DNA of 64,000 nt from Otis tarda (Eukaryota; Chordata; Aves; Otidiformes; Otididae): contig CM048557.1 in assembly GCA_026413225.1 (NCBI GenBank), positions 2,976,001 through 3,040,000 on the forward strand, in the 5' to 3' direction. Position 1 is the first letter of the stretch; each line of letters opens with the position of its first letter. The notes beneath the pieces were generated by a model. The model searched no databases. It was not told where the DNA came from and saw nothing but the letters and a program-made list of their open reading frames with translations. Both the position numbers and the translations under genes were made by a program. Shown here piece by piece: positions 1 through 13,200 of this stretch.

Positions 1-3000
1 AGATGTACTTGACTGATACCTTTACTACCTTTTATTAAGCATTTTCAGTTTGCTGATGTGTAGACTGACTTCTCATTCCATTGTGACTTCATTGTTCAGT
101 GACTAAAAAAATTTGCCGTAGTTTTACAACATGGACAACAAAGTCATGTGTTTAGCTTTAAAATCTGACCATACAGCACAGAATAGCAACAAGTCTATTT
201 TGTCGAGTGTTTCAAAGAAAAAAAACCATTTGTTTTATTATGGTACTTGCCTGATGCTCCTTACTCACATTTTACACATCACAGAACAACAATGTTTGTC
301 TCCTATTGCTAAATAAAGTATTCTATGAAAAATCTAACACTAGCTGGAATGAAGAAAGAACTGAAAGTGACGAGCAATATTCTTTACATCACCACCAGTT
401 CTCATGCAACCATTGCAGAAGTGTTTTTACTGCAGTCTCCAGTCCTCAGGGCTGTTTGCAGCCATATGTTTAATTAGGTGTAGCTATGGAAAGAAAATAG
501 GCTTATTACCATCCCCATCTTCCTGAGAGCCTGTACTGTGTTTCAGACCAACCAGGTACAGGGCTCAGAAACCTCTGAACCATTCTGCCTACTCAGAAGG
601 CTGATGAGCATCCTGATGCTTGCACTAGCCAATCCAGACAAAATGTCAGTGTACAGAAAGAGTCCATTCAATAGTTTAAGTTAAAGAACTGTTGTTTAAA
701 AACAAACAATGAATCATGCTGGAAATCCTGTTGCGCTTACCCTAAGGAGCACAGCGAACACCATTCTTAAAGTTATATTAGTTAAATGTTGATTTTTCCT
801 TGAGAGTGAACATCTTTGTGCACATGTAAAAAAAATCACACAATAAAAAAAAAACACTTCAAATTAAGCACCAGCTGTTGAGTCCATCAGTTTTTCTGGA
901 AGTCTCAAAGTTATATTTCCTGCTACAGTTGTTCAGCCTCCTTTTGAATTAGGAAAAGACCTGTGACCATGCCATCTTGATTGTCATCCTCCTGATAAAA
1001 GCAAGGGCTTGATGGATAGCATTACATTCCATTCTTCCCATTCTACACTGCACTTAGAGAAAAAGAGGGCAGGACATGTGCAAGTGAGAGGGATGAAAGA
1101 TTAAAATCCTTTTATGGGAAGCAGTATCTGGCAAGATTGCAGTAGTAGGTCGTGAACCATTGCCACTGCACTCACCAGCATCCATCTGAATTTCTAGGTG
1201 GTTCTGATTCGTCCATGTGGTAGTATAGAAAATCAATGATTCCTGCATTACAAGTTAATTATAAAAATAAAAAAAATTACAAAAGCTATTTCATATAACA
1301 GTACATAAACATACCATGTAAAATATGACTGAATAAAAGGATAAAACACCTTGCCAGTCTTGGCTTTCTGGACTCTGGGTAGGAGTACCACTTCTCTCTC
1401 AACACCTGCTTCACATTACATAGTGTGGAGGAGAATTACCTGTAGTGTGTCGCTACGCTGACAATAGTAAATGCTATGTGGTAAGTCTCATTGACAGAAA
1501 AGAGGTAAAGCTTTTCTGCACCACAGCATCAAGCTTCTGTCCACCCCCCCCCCGGGCAGGCATGAGGTATTATTAGTGTTCTTGGTCATGCTGAAACATC
1601 ATCTCCAGTCTTCAAAGGTAGGTGTTAAAAATCTGCTGTCATTCAGCATCTCATCTTGGCTTAACATCGTCTGAAAAAAAACAAGATGTGAACAAGTAAG
1701 CCTGTTCAGTCAGGGGCCTGCAGTTAAAGAAATCAACTGTAATGATATCAGATTCACAACAGAGGGGGTTAGAGCCACATAAAATTAAAAGGAATTTCTT
1801 GAATGCAGCTTCAAATAAACTATTATTTGCTTGAGGAAATTCTTACAGAGATTTTGTGCGTGGCATGTGGCTCAACTATGATACATAATTCTTCACTATA
1901 CCTTTCAGTCAACTTCTATCTATATATTTTTAAATTTGCTGCTACGGAGTCAGGAATTAATAGTGATTTTTTTTTTTTCCTGTAGTTGTTTTCTGTGGAG
2001 TTTTAGCTCATGTAAATTTTTAAGTCTGTACCTCTTTATTAGACTTTGCTGTGACTGAGGCATTTGATGGTGACTACTTGCAAAATCTTTGAAGAATTGT
2101 TTTCATTTAAGAGGATGAATATCTGTCATTGGGTCAAAGAGATAGCAGAATTCATGAAAACTTAAAATAGGCCTAAATGAAACTTAATTTATATTGTCAT
2201 TTAAAAACGGGGGCTTTTTTGGACTGTGAATGTGCAATCAGGCTATAAAGAGGTATTTAACAAGAACAGTGACCCATTGACTCGTAACTACCACCAGCAA
2301 TGACCAACTTTCACCAAATTCTAGCAGAATACATTTGTGACTTTAAAACAAGAGAGAAATCAGTACATACCGTGAGATGGCTTATGCCTTGAGATAGAGC
2401 CCCTATTTGCATTACTGTTCCTTCTGAATGTTCCATCTGTAAAAGTATTCAGGAACTAGTTCAAAACAGACAGTATGTGCAATTTTATTCACTCTACATG
2501 CATCTTTGGGAGGTATCTGTGCCTGGACAAATGAAGTTATGGTAAGTTTAAAAGCTCCAATTTCTGCACATGAACAAAAATGCCTCCATCCTATAAGGTA
2601 TGTGAAAACGCATTTAACGATAGAGGAGTGAATCCTGATTAAGAAAGATCGATTCTGTCAAGCTTCAGCTGTAATTCACACAAGAAAATAAAAACTGTTA
2701 TTATCAGTGAAGAGTAGTGTTTTCCTGCCAGTGTAACACTCATTATACTTCCAGTAGTCATCTTCCACAGGCAAGCAGTAGGAGTTCTTCATGATACAGT
2801 CCTACCTCTTCTTAGATAAAAAGGTGATCCTTTTTATCCTTTTAGGGCACCGAGATTTCACTGCATGACTACATGCTCAGAAGTCGTTAATAATTGAAAG
2901 ACCATGCTCCTAGAGAAAAATCCTGTATTTTTGTAATGCTTGAACAACTCCATAGTGTAAGCTGTTGGCTCAGAGTCAATGCATTCACTTGCAACTCGTA

Positions 3001-3600
3001 AGTGTGCAAGTGGACATCCACCCTAAATTGTTGTCAGGATTTGGCATTGTCCCTGCTTAGGACCAGTACCTTTTTTGCTAAGGTGTACATTGAAAAGACA
3101 ATGGTTAGATAACAGACACAAATGAGATGTTAGATGCAGTAAACCATGCAAATGAAAAAAAAAAATTACTTTCACAGTTAGTCTTTTCAATTTTGTGGCC
3201 GTTCTCTTACTAGGCTTAAAATGTTTTATCTCACTAAGGTCACTGAAGATAGTACAGTTTACCACAGCTTCCTCTGTATGGCTCTTGTGTGTTGCCAAAG
3301 TTCACACAAGCCTCCAAGAGCTCCATTTTTCAGGGTTTACATCCCTTACACAACAGCAAAGTTGAATAAAATTTGATAGTTTTAATCTTCATCATTTGTC
3401 TGTATCATGTCTAGACACTGCTTCATTCACAAGTTCACTACTCCATAACAAAAGTGAATTAAGTATTGGTTTATTAATAATTTTGCTCATTCCTGATGCA
3501 TTGTTTTCACATATACTAAGCATAACTACTCCCCACTGTACATAATGAAAGAAAATTCAGTTGTATTCTTTGATTAATGTCTGTTAAAAATATACAATCC
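1..3600. other. Region downstream of PPFIBP2, no gene recognised
   Basis: I read both strands for spliced or continuous coding sequence and found none I can support. The short open frames here have no conserved motif or splice-site context. AATAAA hexamers occur on the + strand at 312-317 and 842-847, which would fit the 3' end of a convergent gene coming from the left. In mammals PPFIBP2 lies tail to tail with CYB5R2, so that gene would be the natural candidate, but no CYB5R2 coding sequence was seen. A ten-base C run lies at 1544-1553. Confidence 0.5.
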
Positions 3601-3653
3601 AGTTGTACTTTAATATATAACTTGATAGCTTTGTACAAATTAGTCCAAATAAA

Positions 3654-3659
3654 TTTATT
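3654..3659 (-). terminator. Polyadenylation signal AATAAA, distal
   Basis: This is a second canonical AATAAA on the minus strand, in a very AT-rich stretch about 360 nt past the stop codon. It may give a longer 3'UTR. Another hexamer lies at 3470-3475. Confidence 0.4.
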
Positions 3660-3837
3660 ACATTAAAAAACACCCATAAAGATAATGAAAAAAAGTAGCG
3701 TGCCATACTGAGATTATGAAAGCTAGAAGTACAAAAGTCTTGTGTTTACTGCAACCTCCACCTTAATTGTCAAAATACATCGATCTTCATAGTGTAAAGG
3801 TGTTATATTCCTGAAAAAGGGCTTGAAGACGGATGAG

Positions 3838-3843
3838 TTTATT
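3838..3843 (-). terminator. Polyadenylation signal AATAAA, proximal
   Basis: TTTATT on the + strand reads AATAAA on the minus strand, about 175 nt downstream of the PPFIBP2 stop. It is the first canonical hexamer after the stop. Its use is inferred. Confidence 0.45.
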
Positions 3844-4015
3844 ATGATGTTGATTAAAAAAATGAACCTGACATTTTTAGTACAGAACTTTCCAGTGTCC
3901 GTAGCCAATACTTTCTCAATGAGTTCATGCGGATGTAGCAAATACTTTGTTACATGCTAACATTTGGTTATTTGCAAGCTTTGGAATGCATGGAGAGGAT
4001 GAGATGACAATGGCA

Positions 4016-4204
4016 TCAGTCTGTCTGTCCCACCTGATCCAGTTCCTTATCAGTGAGTGGACTAAGTCCTTTGTATCCACCATAGTTTTTCTGAGTACCA
4101 TTCGTAGCAGCTGGGTTTGTATCCATAGGACAAATGTAGTCTGTTGATTCATCAAATTTCTTTTTTCTTAAGTTTCCAAAATGTGAAAATCCAAGTTTCT
4201 TTGG
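4016..4204 (-). CDS. PPFIBP2: PPFIBP2 core exon 22, terminal coding exon
   Basis: The acceptor TTTTAG precedes the exon and the frame starts at phase 0. It encodes the conserved liprin-beta tail PKKLGFSHFGNLRKKKFDES, then TDYICPMD, a variable stretch, YGGYKGLSPL and the ending ELDQVGQTD followed by TGA at 4018-4016. Human liprin-beta-2 ends similarly (DGLDQVGQIS). The basic RKKKFDE segment follows the third SAM domain. Core residues 737-798. Confidence 0.95.
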   Translation of the reverse strand, partial: PKKLGFSHFGNLRKKKFDESTDYICPMDTNPAATNGTQKNYGGYKGLSPLTDKELDQVGQTD

Positions 4205-7200
4205 CTAAAATAAGAAGACAACAACTTTTAAATAAGAAAAATACAGTTGTCCTTTAAGCATTAAAAAACCTCTCCTTTTTGATGTAATGCTATACCCTAG
4301 TCCTTACAGGACATACATTCTTAACTAAATACATTTTGTTGTTTTCAGATTGGGAGTTACAGTTGATTTTAAATACATTTAGATAGCATTCCTTCTAAGC
4401 AAAGACAGAAGGGATTGCATGCTTATTTCAGAAGCTGACTTAAACAGATACAAATCAAATGCTTTGGTATCTAGAGATTATAGAAAATGTAACACTTATT
4501 CTAGAATTGACCTCTCCCTGCCCATGTTTGTCCCTTATTTGTTTGTTTTCTAAGACAGGGGAGAGGAAGTCTGAAATTCTGAAATATCTCCTTTTTGAAA
4601 GCAGTACATACTCGAACTTTGGCAGTGGTGGTCAGAGGGGTGTATGCTGTCGACTCCATTATGTCTCTTTTTTCTTGTTGTGCCTCTGGTCCAATTAATA
4701 CATTAAAATTGGTTGTTAGGTGGCGTCGCAGCAGGGTCTTTTGAGGTGGAATATTCAGCAGCATTGCTAGTGTGTCACCATTGAAGCGAGGCTCGAGAAT
4801 CTATTAAAAACAGCAGAATATTTATTTTTAAATGGTTAAATATTTGTAATAGTAAAGCATTACAGTACTTTTCAGAGGGACTTCTCATTCTTACAAAGCT
4901 ATCTATCTACATTAGACCTTTTATAACTAACTCACTAGAGTTGCAATGGGAAATACATGAAAGTAGGCATGAAAGAAATGCAGAGCGTGATCAGGCAAAT
5001 ACTTAATTCTATTTATCGTCAAACCTTACATTTGTTTGAATAAATCTGTTTTCATAATTTTCTGCCCTAAGCAAAATTTTTTCTATTTTCTTTTTGCAAA
5101 AATTCTACGGCACTAGAATCACACTATTTCAGAACTGACTTCACTAACCTGCAAATAATTCTGAATGTTTCAAATTAAAAAAATGTCATTCCTGATTGCT
5201 GGCAAGACTGCTGCAAGTTCAGAGCAGTTATTTACCTTGGCTCAGAATTCTATTAAAAGCACTCAAAGAAACACTCATTAATGCCTTCTCAGTAAGTAAT
5301 TTTCCCATGGTACAGTTTTTTATTTTTACATACTGCTGTTAAACACTCGTGCACAGCTCAGCTTTGAATATAAAAAATAGCAGTTCCTTTTTTATTTTAG
5401 TTTTCCTTTGTAAAAGTAAGATGCATGGATCAGATAAAGAGGCCTGATTATGCTGTCATATTGCAAATGTCAGTATTTTTTAACTCCTGCTTGACAAACA
5501 CCAGATAAAAGATGTTCTCTATTACAGTCGGTCAATTTTTAGTAGATATGTAGTAAAATGTTAAAAAGAATTCTTACAATCAGGCCACCGTGTACTCCAC
5601 TTCCTCGAAGGTTTGGTGCATACTCTGCCAGATCGACTGACCTGAGCCATTCCATCACTCTGTGATTGGACCACTGAACCACTTCAGAAGGCGAAACGTT
5701 ATTCTGTTGAAGTAACCAGAAAAGATGATGACAGCATAGCCTGCATTGTCACTGCAAGTTCACAATATGTATCCTCAGCTCCGTTCCTCCTCTTCCTCAG
5801 AGTATTTTTTTCCCTGATTCTAAGGTATTGTTTCTGTCTGAGGCCTCTTTCAAACATTCCCTGACAGGATGGCAGGCATATTCTAGTACAGATGAAACCC
5901 CATACATTGCACCAAGTACTAAAACAATAGAAACTAGAGATGCTGAGTGTAAAAGAGGGAGCATTTCGAGAACGGCATTTAATACTAAAAGAACAAGCTA
6001 TGCTGACCACGTAAGGCAAAAACCTTACAGTCTTTCAGAGTTAAAAATCAGGACAGGCAAAGAAAAAAACATTCCAAATCATTCTCTTGGAATTTCAATT
6101 AATTTACTTAAACTAAGCAAATAATTTCTAAAGGGAAGTGCATGAGATTCAACTAATAAGTGGCTCAGGCACTTAAGGACTGAGCAGATTGTTTTGTTAT
6201 GAGTGAGAACATGTTACATTCCATAGCTGGAAACCAGCATAACTACTGCTTTAGATGCAATTCCCTAGTAGCAGTGATTAAGGTATCATTGCACACTGCT
6301 AACTTTCTATACCCTTTGGCAGGAATCAGGTAATTAGTGCATCTTTAAATTAATTTATTTAAACATTCTTTTACCTCCTCAACTGGTCTCCTGCGTAGAC
6401 AATGGGGGTTAAAACCGTTGACGTGCAGCACATGAATGGCACATTTAATACTCAGATGATGCAGCTGACTGGTGACTTTCAGAAAGAGGAGGTCATTCTG
6501 TGAAGGAGAGAGCCTTTAAGTAGCACAGAATACATATCAAAAGAGGCACTTTCGCCAGGAAGAAAGATTTTAAGCTTGCTATGGTTTTATATAATCCACA
6601 GTAAACATGGTTTAGATAAAAATTTATATTTTAAAGAGGGTTTTTTAGGGCGGAGGTTTTGCGTGTTTGTTGCTTCTTTTTTTGGGTTTTCTTTAAACAT
6701 TGCACCATAGCAAGACCTGACTAAAAAAATGAAGGAGAGCTTGTAGCCTATTAAATAAAATCCCAGCTCATGGACAGTTTTACAATATTTGGCTTGTTTC
6801 TGATAGGGCTAAGATCCTGCTGTGGATCTGCCTGATCTTAAAGGATCACTGCAGTTAGCAACACACACCTAACCACGGAACACCAGGGACCGTGCTCCTG
6901 TAACAAAGGCTCCTTAAGCAGCCTAGGCAAGGCTGTACTTTTGCTAACAGCTAAATGAGGCAGTTTTTTTTTTCATAGCACAGTTAACAAGGACAAATAC
7001 TTAATTATCCAAACCTGGACAAGGAAACTGTAAGAAAACACAGTAGCTATGTGTAGTGCATAGTTTGCTGCTAATGTGGTCTGAGCTGTACAAATTACTG
7101 CATTTGCTGCTTATCTTTAGCTTACAAGTATTGTTGCTAACTTGGTGTGGAGAACAACACACTCCAGAAGCTGCATGCAAAATACATCATTTTACCTTTA

Positions 7201-10200
7201 ATCGTGGTGTGCTATATGATACTGAAAGAAACACTTCGCAGAAGTCAGCTGTAACATATCCTATGACTTATTTTATGTACCTTAGGAATAGTAATCATGG
7301 ACTAAACGACACTAGTTACTACTGACACTATTTCTGTCTTGCAAAAAATTCTTTAATTGCTCACATCCAAAGGAAAATTGTGAATTTCTTTGCTCATTCT
7401 GAAGTTAAATGTGGTTAAACTGAGGAAAAAGGATTTAAGCTTACCACAGTTAAGTACTGCAACATTCTCCCGTCAACTCTGGATTCATGGAACTGGTCTT
7501 TGTACTGAGGTAAACCAATATCATCAAGCCATCCTGCAGATACAACAGTGGTGTAGCCACATCAAGACCAGTGACAAGGAAGCCCCTCTCCCCTTTTTGT
7601 CTGAACTGTCTGCTTCTGAGGCATTCAGGTAGCTCGTTCTACTTATTCACCTTTCCCAAGGACAGCCTCTTACCAGAAACCTAAAAGCAATTCCCACCAA
7701 ACAGCTTTGTCCATACTACCTCTGCGGTATTTGACATACAATGTGTGACTGAGCACATACCTTCTGCAGCATAATATAGCTCTTGCTAAATTGAGCCCTC
7801 CTCCCCGTCCTTACCTCCCTGCAATCTGAATGACAGAGCTCCCCTTGGAAGATCATACTGTATAGCTGTATATTCGGATGTCAAGAACAACACAAAAAAC
7901 CCACAAAATTTTTCCTCATTCTGTGGAAAAATTTACTATGCTAAAACTAAGTGCTCTTAGAAAGATGTTTGTTAACTGCTTTAACAAACATATATCAGGC
8001 AGCCCATCCATAGGGGTGGGGAAAATTCCTTCCCAAACAATTCCATGACAGTTCAAACACTTACGTGTCACCCAGATATGATCGAGTTGTGCAGACTTCT
8101 CATCTTGTTTTGTGTTTATTGATTTAATGGCCAAAACTAATTTCTTCCTGTGCAATGGATGTTTTATTCCCATTTCCTGCAACAATAACCGTTATCAAAT
8201 GGTTTGCCTTGCCTCTTTTAATCTCGTTAGGTCTCTACAAAAATGATACTACATATTTCAGAAAGGTAGATCTGCTAATTGTTTGAAGGGACCTAGTCGT
8301 ACAGAATCAACATGTATGGTTGCTTGAGAGAAACACTTACAGATTATTACCTTTTCCATGTCCTGAGGTGTTGCAGTTAACAGCGTATGGCCTGAAGTCA
8401 CCCACTGCCGTGCAAAAATGACATACTGACCGAGACCAAAGTCCTCGAGCCAGTTACAAACTCTTTCAGTGCTCCACTGAGCAAACGGAGCATTGTAGTC
8501 ACTGAAAAGTACAATAAAAGTTTGAAAAATCTAAAAGGAATGAATTACAGTTATTATCAGAAAGCTCATTGTGTGCCAGAGGCAGTATTACAGCCTATGT
8601 ATTAGTCTGCTTTGTTCCGCGCAATAACAAAAGCCAACAGCTCTCCTTGCAGTATATACCATCAGAGTAGCGTCCTGTTAATGCGGCTGTCCAGCCTAAC
8701 TTGTGAACAGTTACTGGGTGGAGTGGAATGAATAAGAATTTCCCATTTTCTGTTTAAAAAGAGGAAGAGGGGAATTGCTGAAGTCTCATCACTTTGCAGA
8801 TATTCCCACTGGAGGTGATGGTAAGTTTTATTCTTTTTTAACAAGGTGAAATTTTTGACACTCCACCAAACAGCTAGTGCTGCAGCCTGCAGTGTAACGA
8901 GTGCAGACAGGTGAGCTACTGAGGCTGCATTTTCTACGAGAGAAGTTCTTTCCATTTGTTGTGGAATTCCATGTGTAATGAAGGGTGTTGGAAAAAATGT
9001 ATTTCAAAGAGGAGGGTTTGGCAAATTCAACAGTACTGCATAATATACTGTGCAAGGTAAAGAAGGAACCATTACCTTTTCTGGCCTTTGGTGTCCTTTG
9101 ATCTGGATAACCGAGGTCCGGCTGTTGCACGGAGACCACCTCTTCGAAACTCTGCCAAACCCAGGTCGTCTGCAGGGAAGTTACCTGACTGAGTTCTTCT
9201 TATTCTTTCAAGACAAGAGTGCCAAGATAGTACCATTAGCTTGCAACAGGTAACACTTGTTTCATATGGAAACTATAATGACAACTAGGAGCTGTATTAA
9301 TCTTCCTGTAAACCACAAATGTATAATTCAAGTGGTAGCTGAAGACGTTCCAAGCAAACACTGTCTAGACCTAACTCTGAGGAAAGAAAAAAGCTCTGCA
9401 GAGCCCACATAATAATCCACACCAGAGGCCAGACTTGTAAAAGTCTGCTGTCCTGAAGCAGGCAAAGCAAACACAATAAGACTCAGTCCCTCTGCTTTTT
9501 GGTGGTTTTTCTTGCTGTTTTCTCTCATTTTTTACCTGATAACTTCTGTAATGAACAACTTGCTATCATTTGTTTTTTCATAGCTAATGAAACTTTGCAT
9601 CCTAAAGTTTTGGCGTTATAATAAGACAGCAGCGTACTATTACACTATGAACACTACCAGCCATTTTTCTACACCCATGTGTATACAGACACACCTGTAC
9701 AATCACAGAGCTGCTTTCTCTCCCTCTCCTTTTCCTGAATTTTACTTTATTCTTGCTGTAGGTAGTGTAGCTTTTGCTGAGAACTAGATTAATTCTCAGC
9801 TGAAATGCTTTGACAGGAAACTAAAAAAAAAAAAAAAAAAAAAAAAAAAAGACCTTACTTTCCCCAGATTTTCTTGATCCCTTTTGGATTCTTTCTGTTT
9901 TCTGGAGACAATGGAGATTGTGGACCTGAATCCGTGCCCGAAGAAAGAGGTGAAAGGTCATCCGAGACTACTGTACCATCCACGTTTTCTGTTTCTCCTA
10001 AGTTAAGAACAGTAATAGTCACATTTTATACCAATTCGTAACAAAGTTGTTATCTGGGAAAATAATGTTTAAATGCAAACATAATTATAAAGGAAATATA
10101 TCTATAAATTTGTTCTTGTATTAAAAAACCTATGCTCAGAAGGTGAAAAGATAGTAGCTGTACATTTGATACAAAAAAAAAGAGAACAATAAAACATTGG

Positions 10201-13200
10201 ACAACATAATATTATCTCACTTGTATTTAAATACATTATTTTAATTAAAGGTCTTCAGACTCTTGCCTATACTTAATACCAAAATTCCTTCATCAAAATC
10301 AGTGGGAATTTTTCTGTTGACTTCAGTGAAAAGAATGAAACAAGGAATACGTATCTTAAAAAAAGTCCCATCCAAATGCCATACAGAAAAAAGCTGTTAC
10401 TTCATTTCAGTACTGCATTTAAGGAATTCAATCTGGATGGCCTACTTGGTATTAGTATTTCATGGAGAAAAGAAAAGGAGGGGAAAAGGAAAGGAAAAAA
10501 ATAAGCAGCAAAATTCACGTTAAAGTTGCATCTTATTTGGATACAGTACCTAGCACTGGTGCACTGACACTCCTGATGCGATCTTCAGTCATCCCAAGAA
10601 GCAGAAAGCCAGATGAAGAAGCAAAGAAGATGTAAAACACCAGCAAAATAAAGTTACAGAAGAGCAAAGTAGTAAGCTAAGCATTAAAAGCAGAAACAAA
10701 AAGAAAAGAAGCAGTTATGCTTGACATGAAAGTGAATATGCATCGGTGTGCACAAGCCCTAAGAATTCTGTACATCTCATCTTAAACAGATAGGGATGAT
10801 CATTTATGTGTTATGGGGTTTTTTTTAACTGTTCTTAGACAATTTTAACACATTAAGCATATACTACAGAGCTCCATAAAGCCTGCAAAACATCTGAAAT
10901 GAAGCAACGTCTAAGATCACATCTAATTCCTCTGAAATACAAAACTGGAGGTGTAATAAGTTTACTGCACATGCATGAAACAAACCAACCTGCATTAAAA
11001 AAAAAATTGTTAATTCAGTGTATTTAAGGAGTCATTGGTCGTTTCTAGAAAAATAATGTTTTCCTTTACAAGATCACCCATCCTTGGATAATCCTGCAGT
11101 CAAAGACATAAGAGCATGTCTTTAGCATTGCCTACAATGTTCCAATCACAGAAAAACTCTAAAAAAAACAAACAACCCTAAACAACCCATAACCTATTGA
11201 AATCTTGAAACTACAGAACCCTAGCAGCTTTTAGGACAATGAGGCCTTAAAACCACAAACAAAAAACCCCACCTCAACTTTTAAAGTGTAGGAACACTTC
11301 AGCATTGCAAGGGATGCTCTTCTCCCTGAGCCCCCAAGCTCTTCAATCCTTGGCAAACACCTGGTTCTGTGCCTCACTGTAATAGTTTTGTCAATAAACC
11401 CATGCTTAAGATATCACTAAAAACAAATTAATATAGGCTTCCACACATGGTTGTGGAATAACAGTATACTTGTATTTTCAAAATCCACTGATGCTTTTCG
11501 GCACCTAGCAAGTTAATTTTTCACTTGTCAGTCCTCACAAGGTGCAGCGAGAAATAGTGCTGATAATAGGATTTTTGTCTGATGTGCACATTAGTGTTAG
11601 TTATATTGTAAAGTTTCACACACTAAAATGCAGTGTGATGGCAAGGGATGGGTTTGTTTCTTTTAATACAGCAATTTGATGTACATTTTTGAGAAGTATT
11701 GATGTACTTAGCTGTGCGTTTTTGTTTGCTTGTTTTTTTTTTTAAAAAAAACAGATCAGCGAGCTCAGGGGAGCACTGGAAGTGTGTGTGGAAAACATAC
11801 TGTTTATTCATATTGTCAGTATGTCTGCATCTCTAGAAGTTAACCATTTTTAATTACAGATTTGTTGACTTTCAGAATGCTCTCCCCACAACCTCCAAAA
11901 CAGTGTTCATTACTTACGCTATCAATGATGTCAGCAAATTATACCAGCAAGTGCAACAGAACAGAATGCTCTAACTTAAAACCATCCTTTAATCTGCAGT
12001 GGGATAATGTGGAATATTTTGGAATTATTTAGAGAAAAAAAAAAAAAAAAGTAGAACTTTGCCCCAATCATGTGAACATGATAGCCCGTTGTTCTAGCAC
12101 AGCAGATTATATACCACGTTACGTGCCAATCCCTCTAGACAGTTTGGTTTTTTTCCCCTCTACGTGACCCTCTCAGAGGCACGGATACATACTTAGGCCC
12201 AGGATGCTGTTGTCCTCATTGTCATTCACGCCACAGCCATCTGGCAAATTGTATGTTCCTTGCTCTCCATTCTGTAAAGGTCGAGGCAGCTTTCCTGGCA
12301 AGGTTTGATACTTGCTGCCTTTCACATGTGGCTTATTCTTTTTAAAGAGGGAAAAACAAAATAGATTAAAAAAAAAAAAACCAACAAATATCTCATAGTA
12401 TTTGCAATCCAATACACAATATTTGAAAAGCAGAAAGTATTTGAAGTTCATGGTTCAAACTGGCACCACTCCCTCCATGTTCCTTCTTACAGATAATTAC
12501 ATTTAAATCCAGTAGTCACCTGACAAAATTTTCTAGCTAAGACACAGCTTTCTTTCCCTCATATGCCCCTTCCACTTAAGCCAGACTGTGCATTACATTA
12601 AAATAGAATATATATTGAGTATTACGTGGTTTTGTCGTAAGAATTGTTCTAGCTGTCTCCCTTTCCTCTAGGGCCCTGGCACTACATCATAATTTGGTCC
12701 TTCCAAGGTCAACTTTGACAGTGCCAGAAATGCATTTAGTTACTTCTCAGCCCATTGTTTGCTCTCAATTTTTTCCCCTATGTTTCACCAGACTGTCTAT
12801 GTTTCTACCTCACAATTGTATCTTGCTGGAACTTAAGCCAAAAGTACTTGTATAACTCAAATTTAGTCAAACGTATTTGCCCACCGCCATTAATAATAGT
12901 AAAAGAATCAACAATGAAGTATGCTACAGAAATTTCAATTTTCTAAGAATAAGAATCTCTTTGTATAGATGATTATAACTAAATATATAATTGGCAATTT
13001 TACTATAGAACCTAAGCACAAGGTATGCTGTTGATACATGCTGGGGAAAAAAAGCATAGACTGAGCCGTATTTTAGGTCTGAATGGCTGCTGACTCTACA
13101 ATTTTTGTCCACGTCAGGCTAATGTATGCTTGCCTGCAGTTATGGTATACATACACAGTGTCACTAGCATCAGTGAGATTACTTACACTGGGAGGACCTT

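Larger units (their letters stand above)
3640..4015 (-). other. PPFIBP2: PPFIBP2 3' untranslated region (minimum extent)
   Basis: AT-rich sequence directly follows the stop codon of the terminal exon on the minus strand. Two AATAAA hexamers, at 3843-3838 and 3659-3654 in transcript direction, give plausible 3' ends about 180 and 360 nt after the stop. A third hexamer at 3475-3470 would allow a longer UTR. The true cleavage site cannot be set from sequence alone. Confidence 0.55.

Noticed and set aside
5699-6124. Overlapping open frames of about 100 codons on both strands
   Set aside because: They sit in the intron next to core exon 20 and share no sequence with liprins or any family I know.
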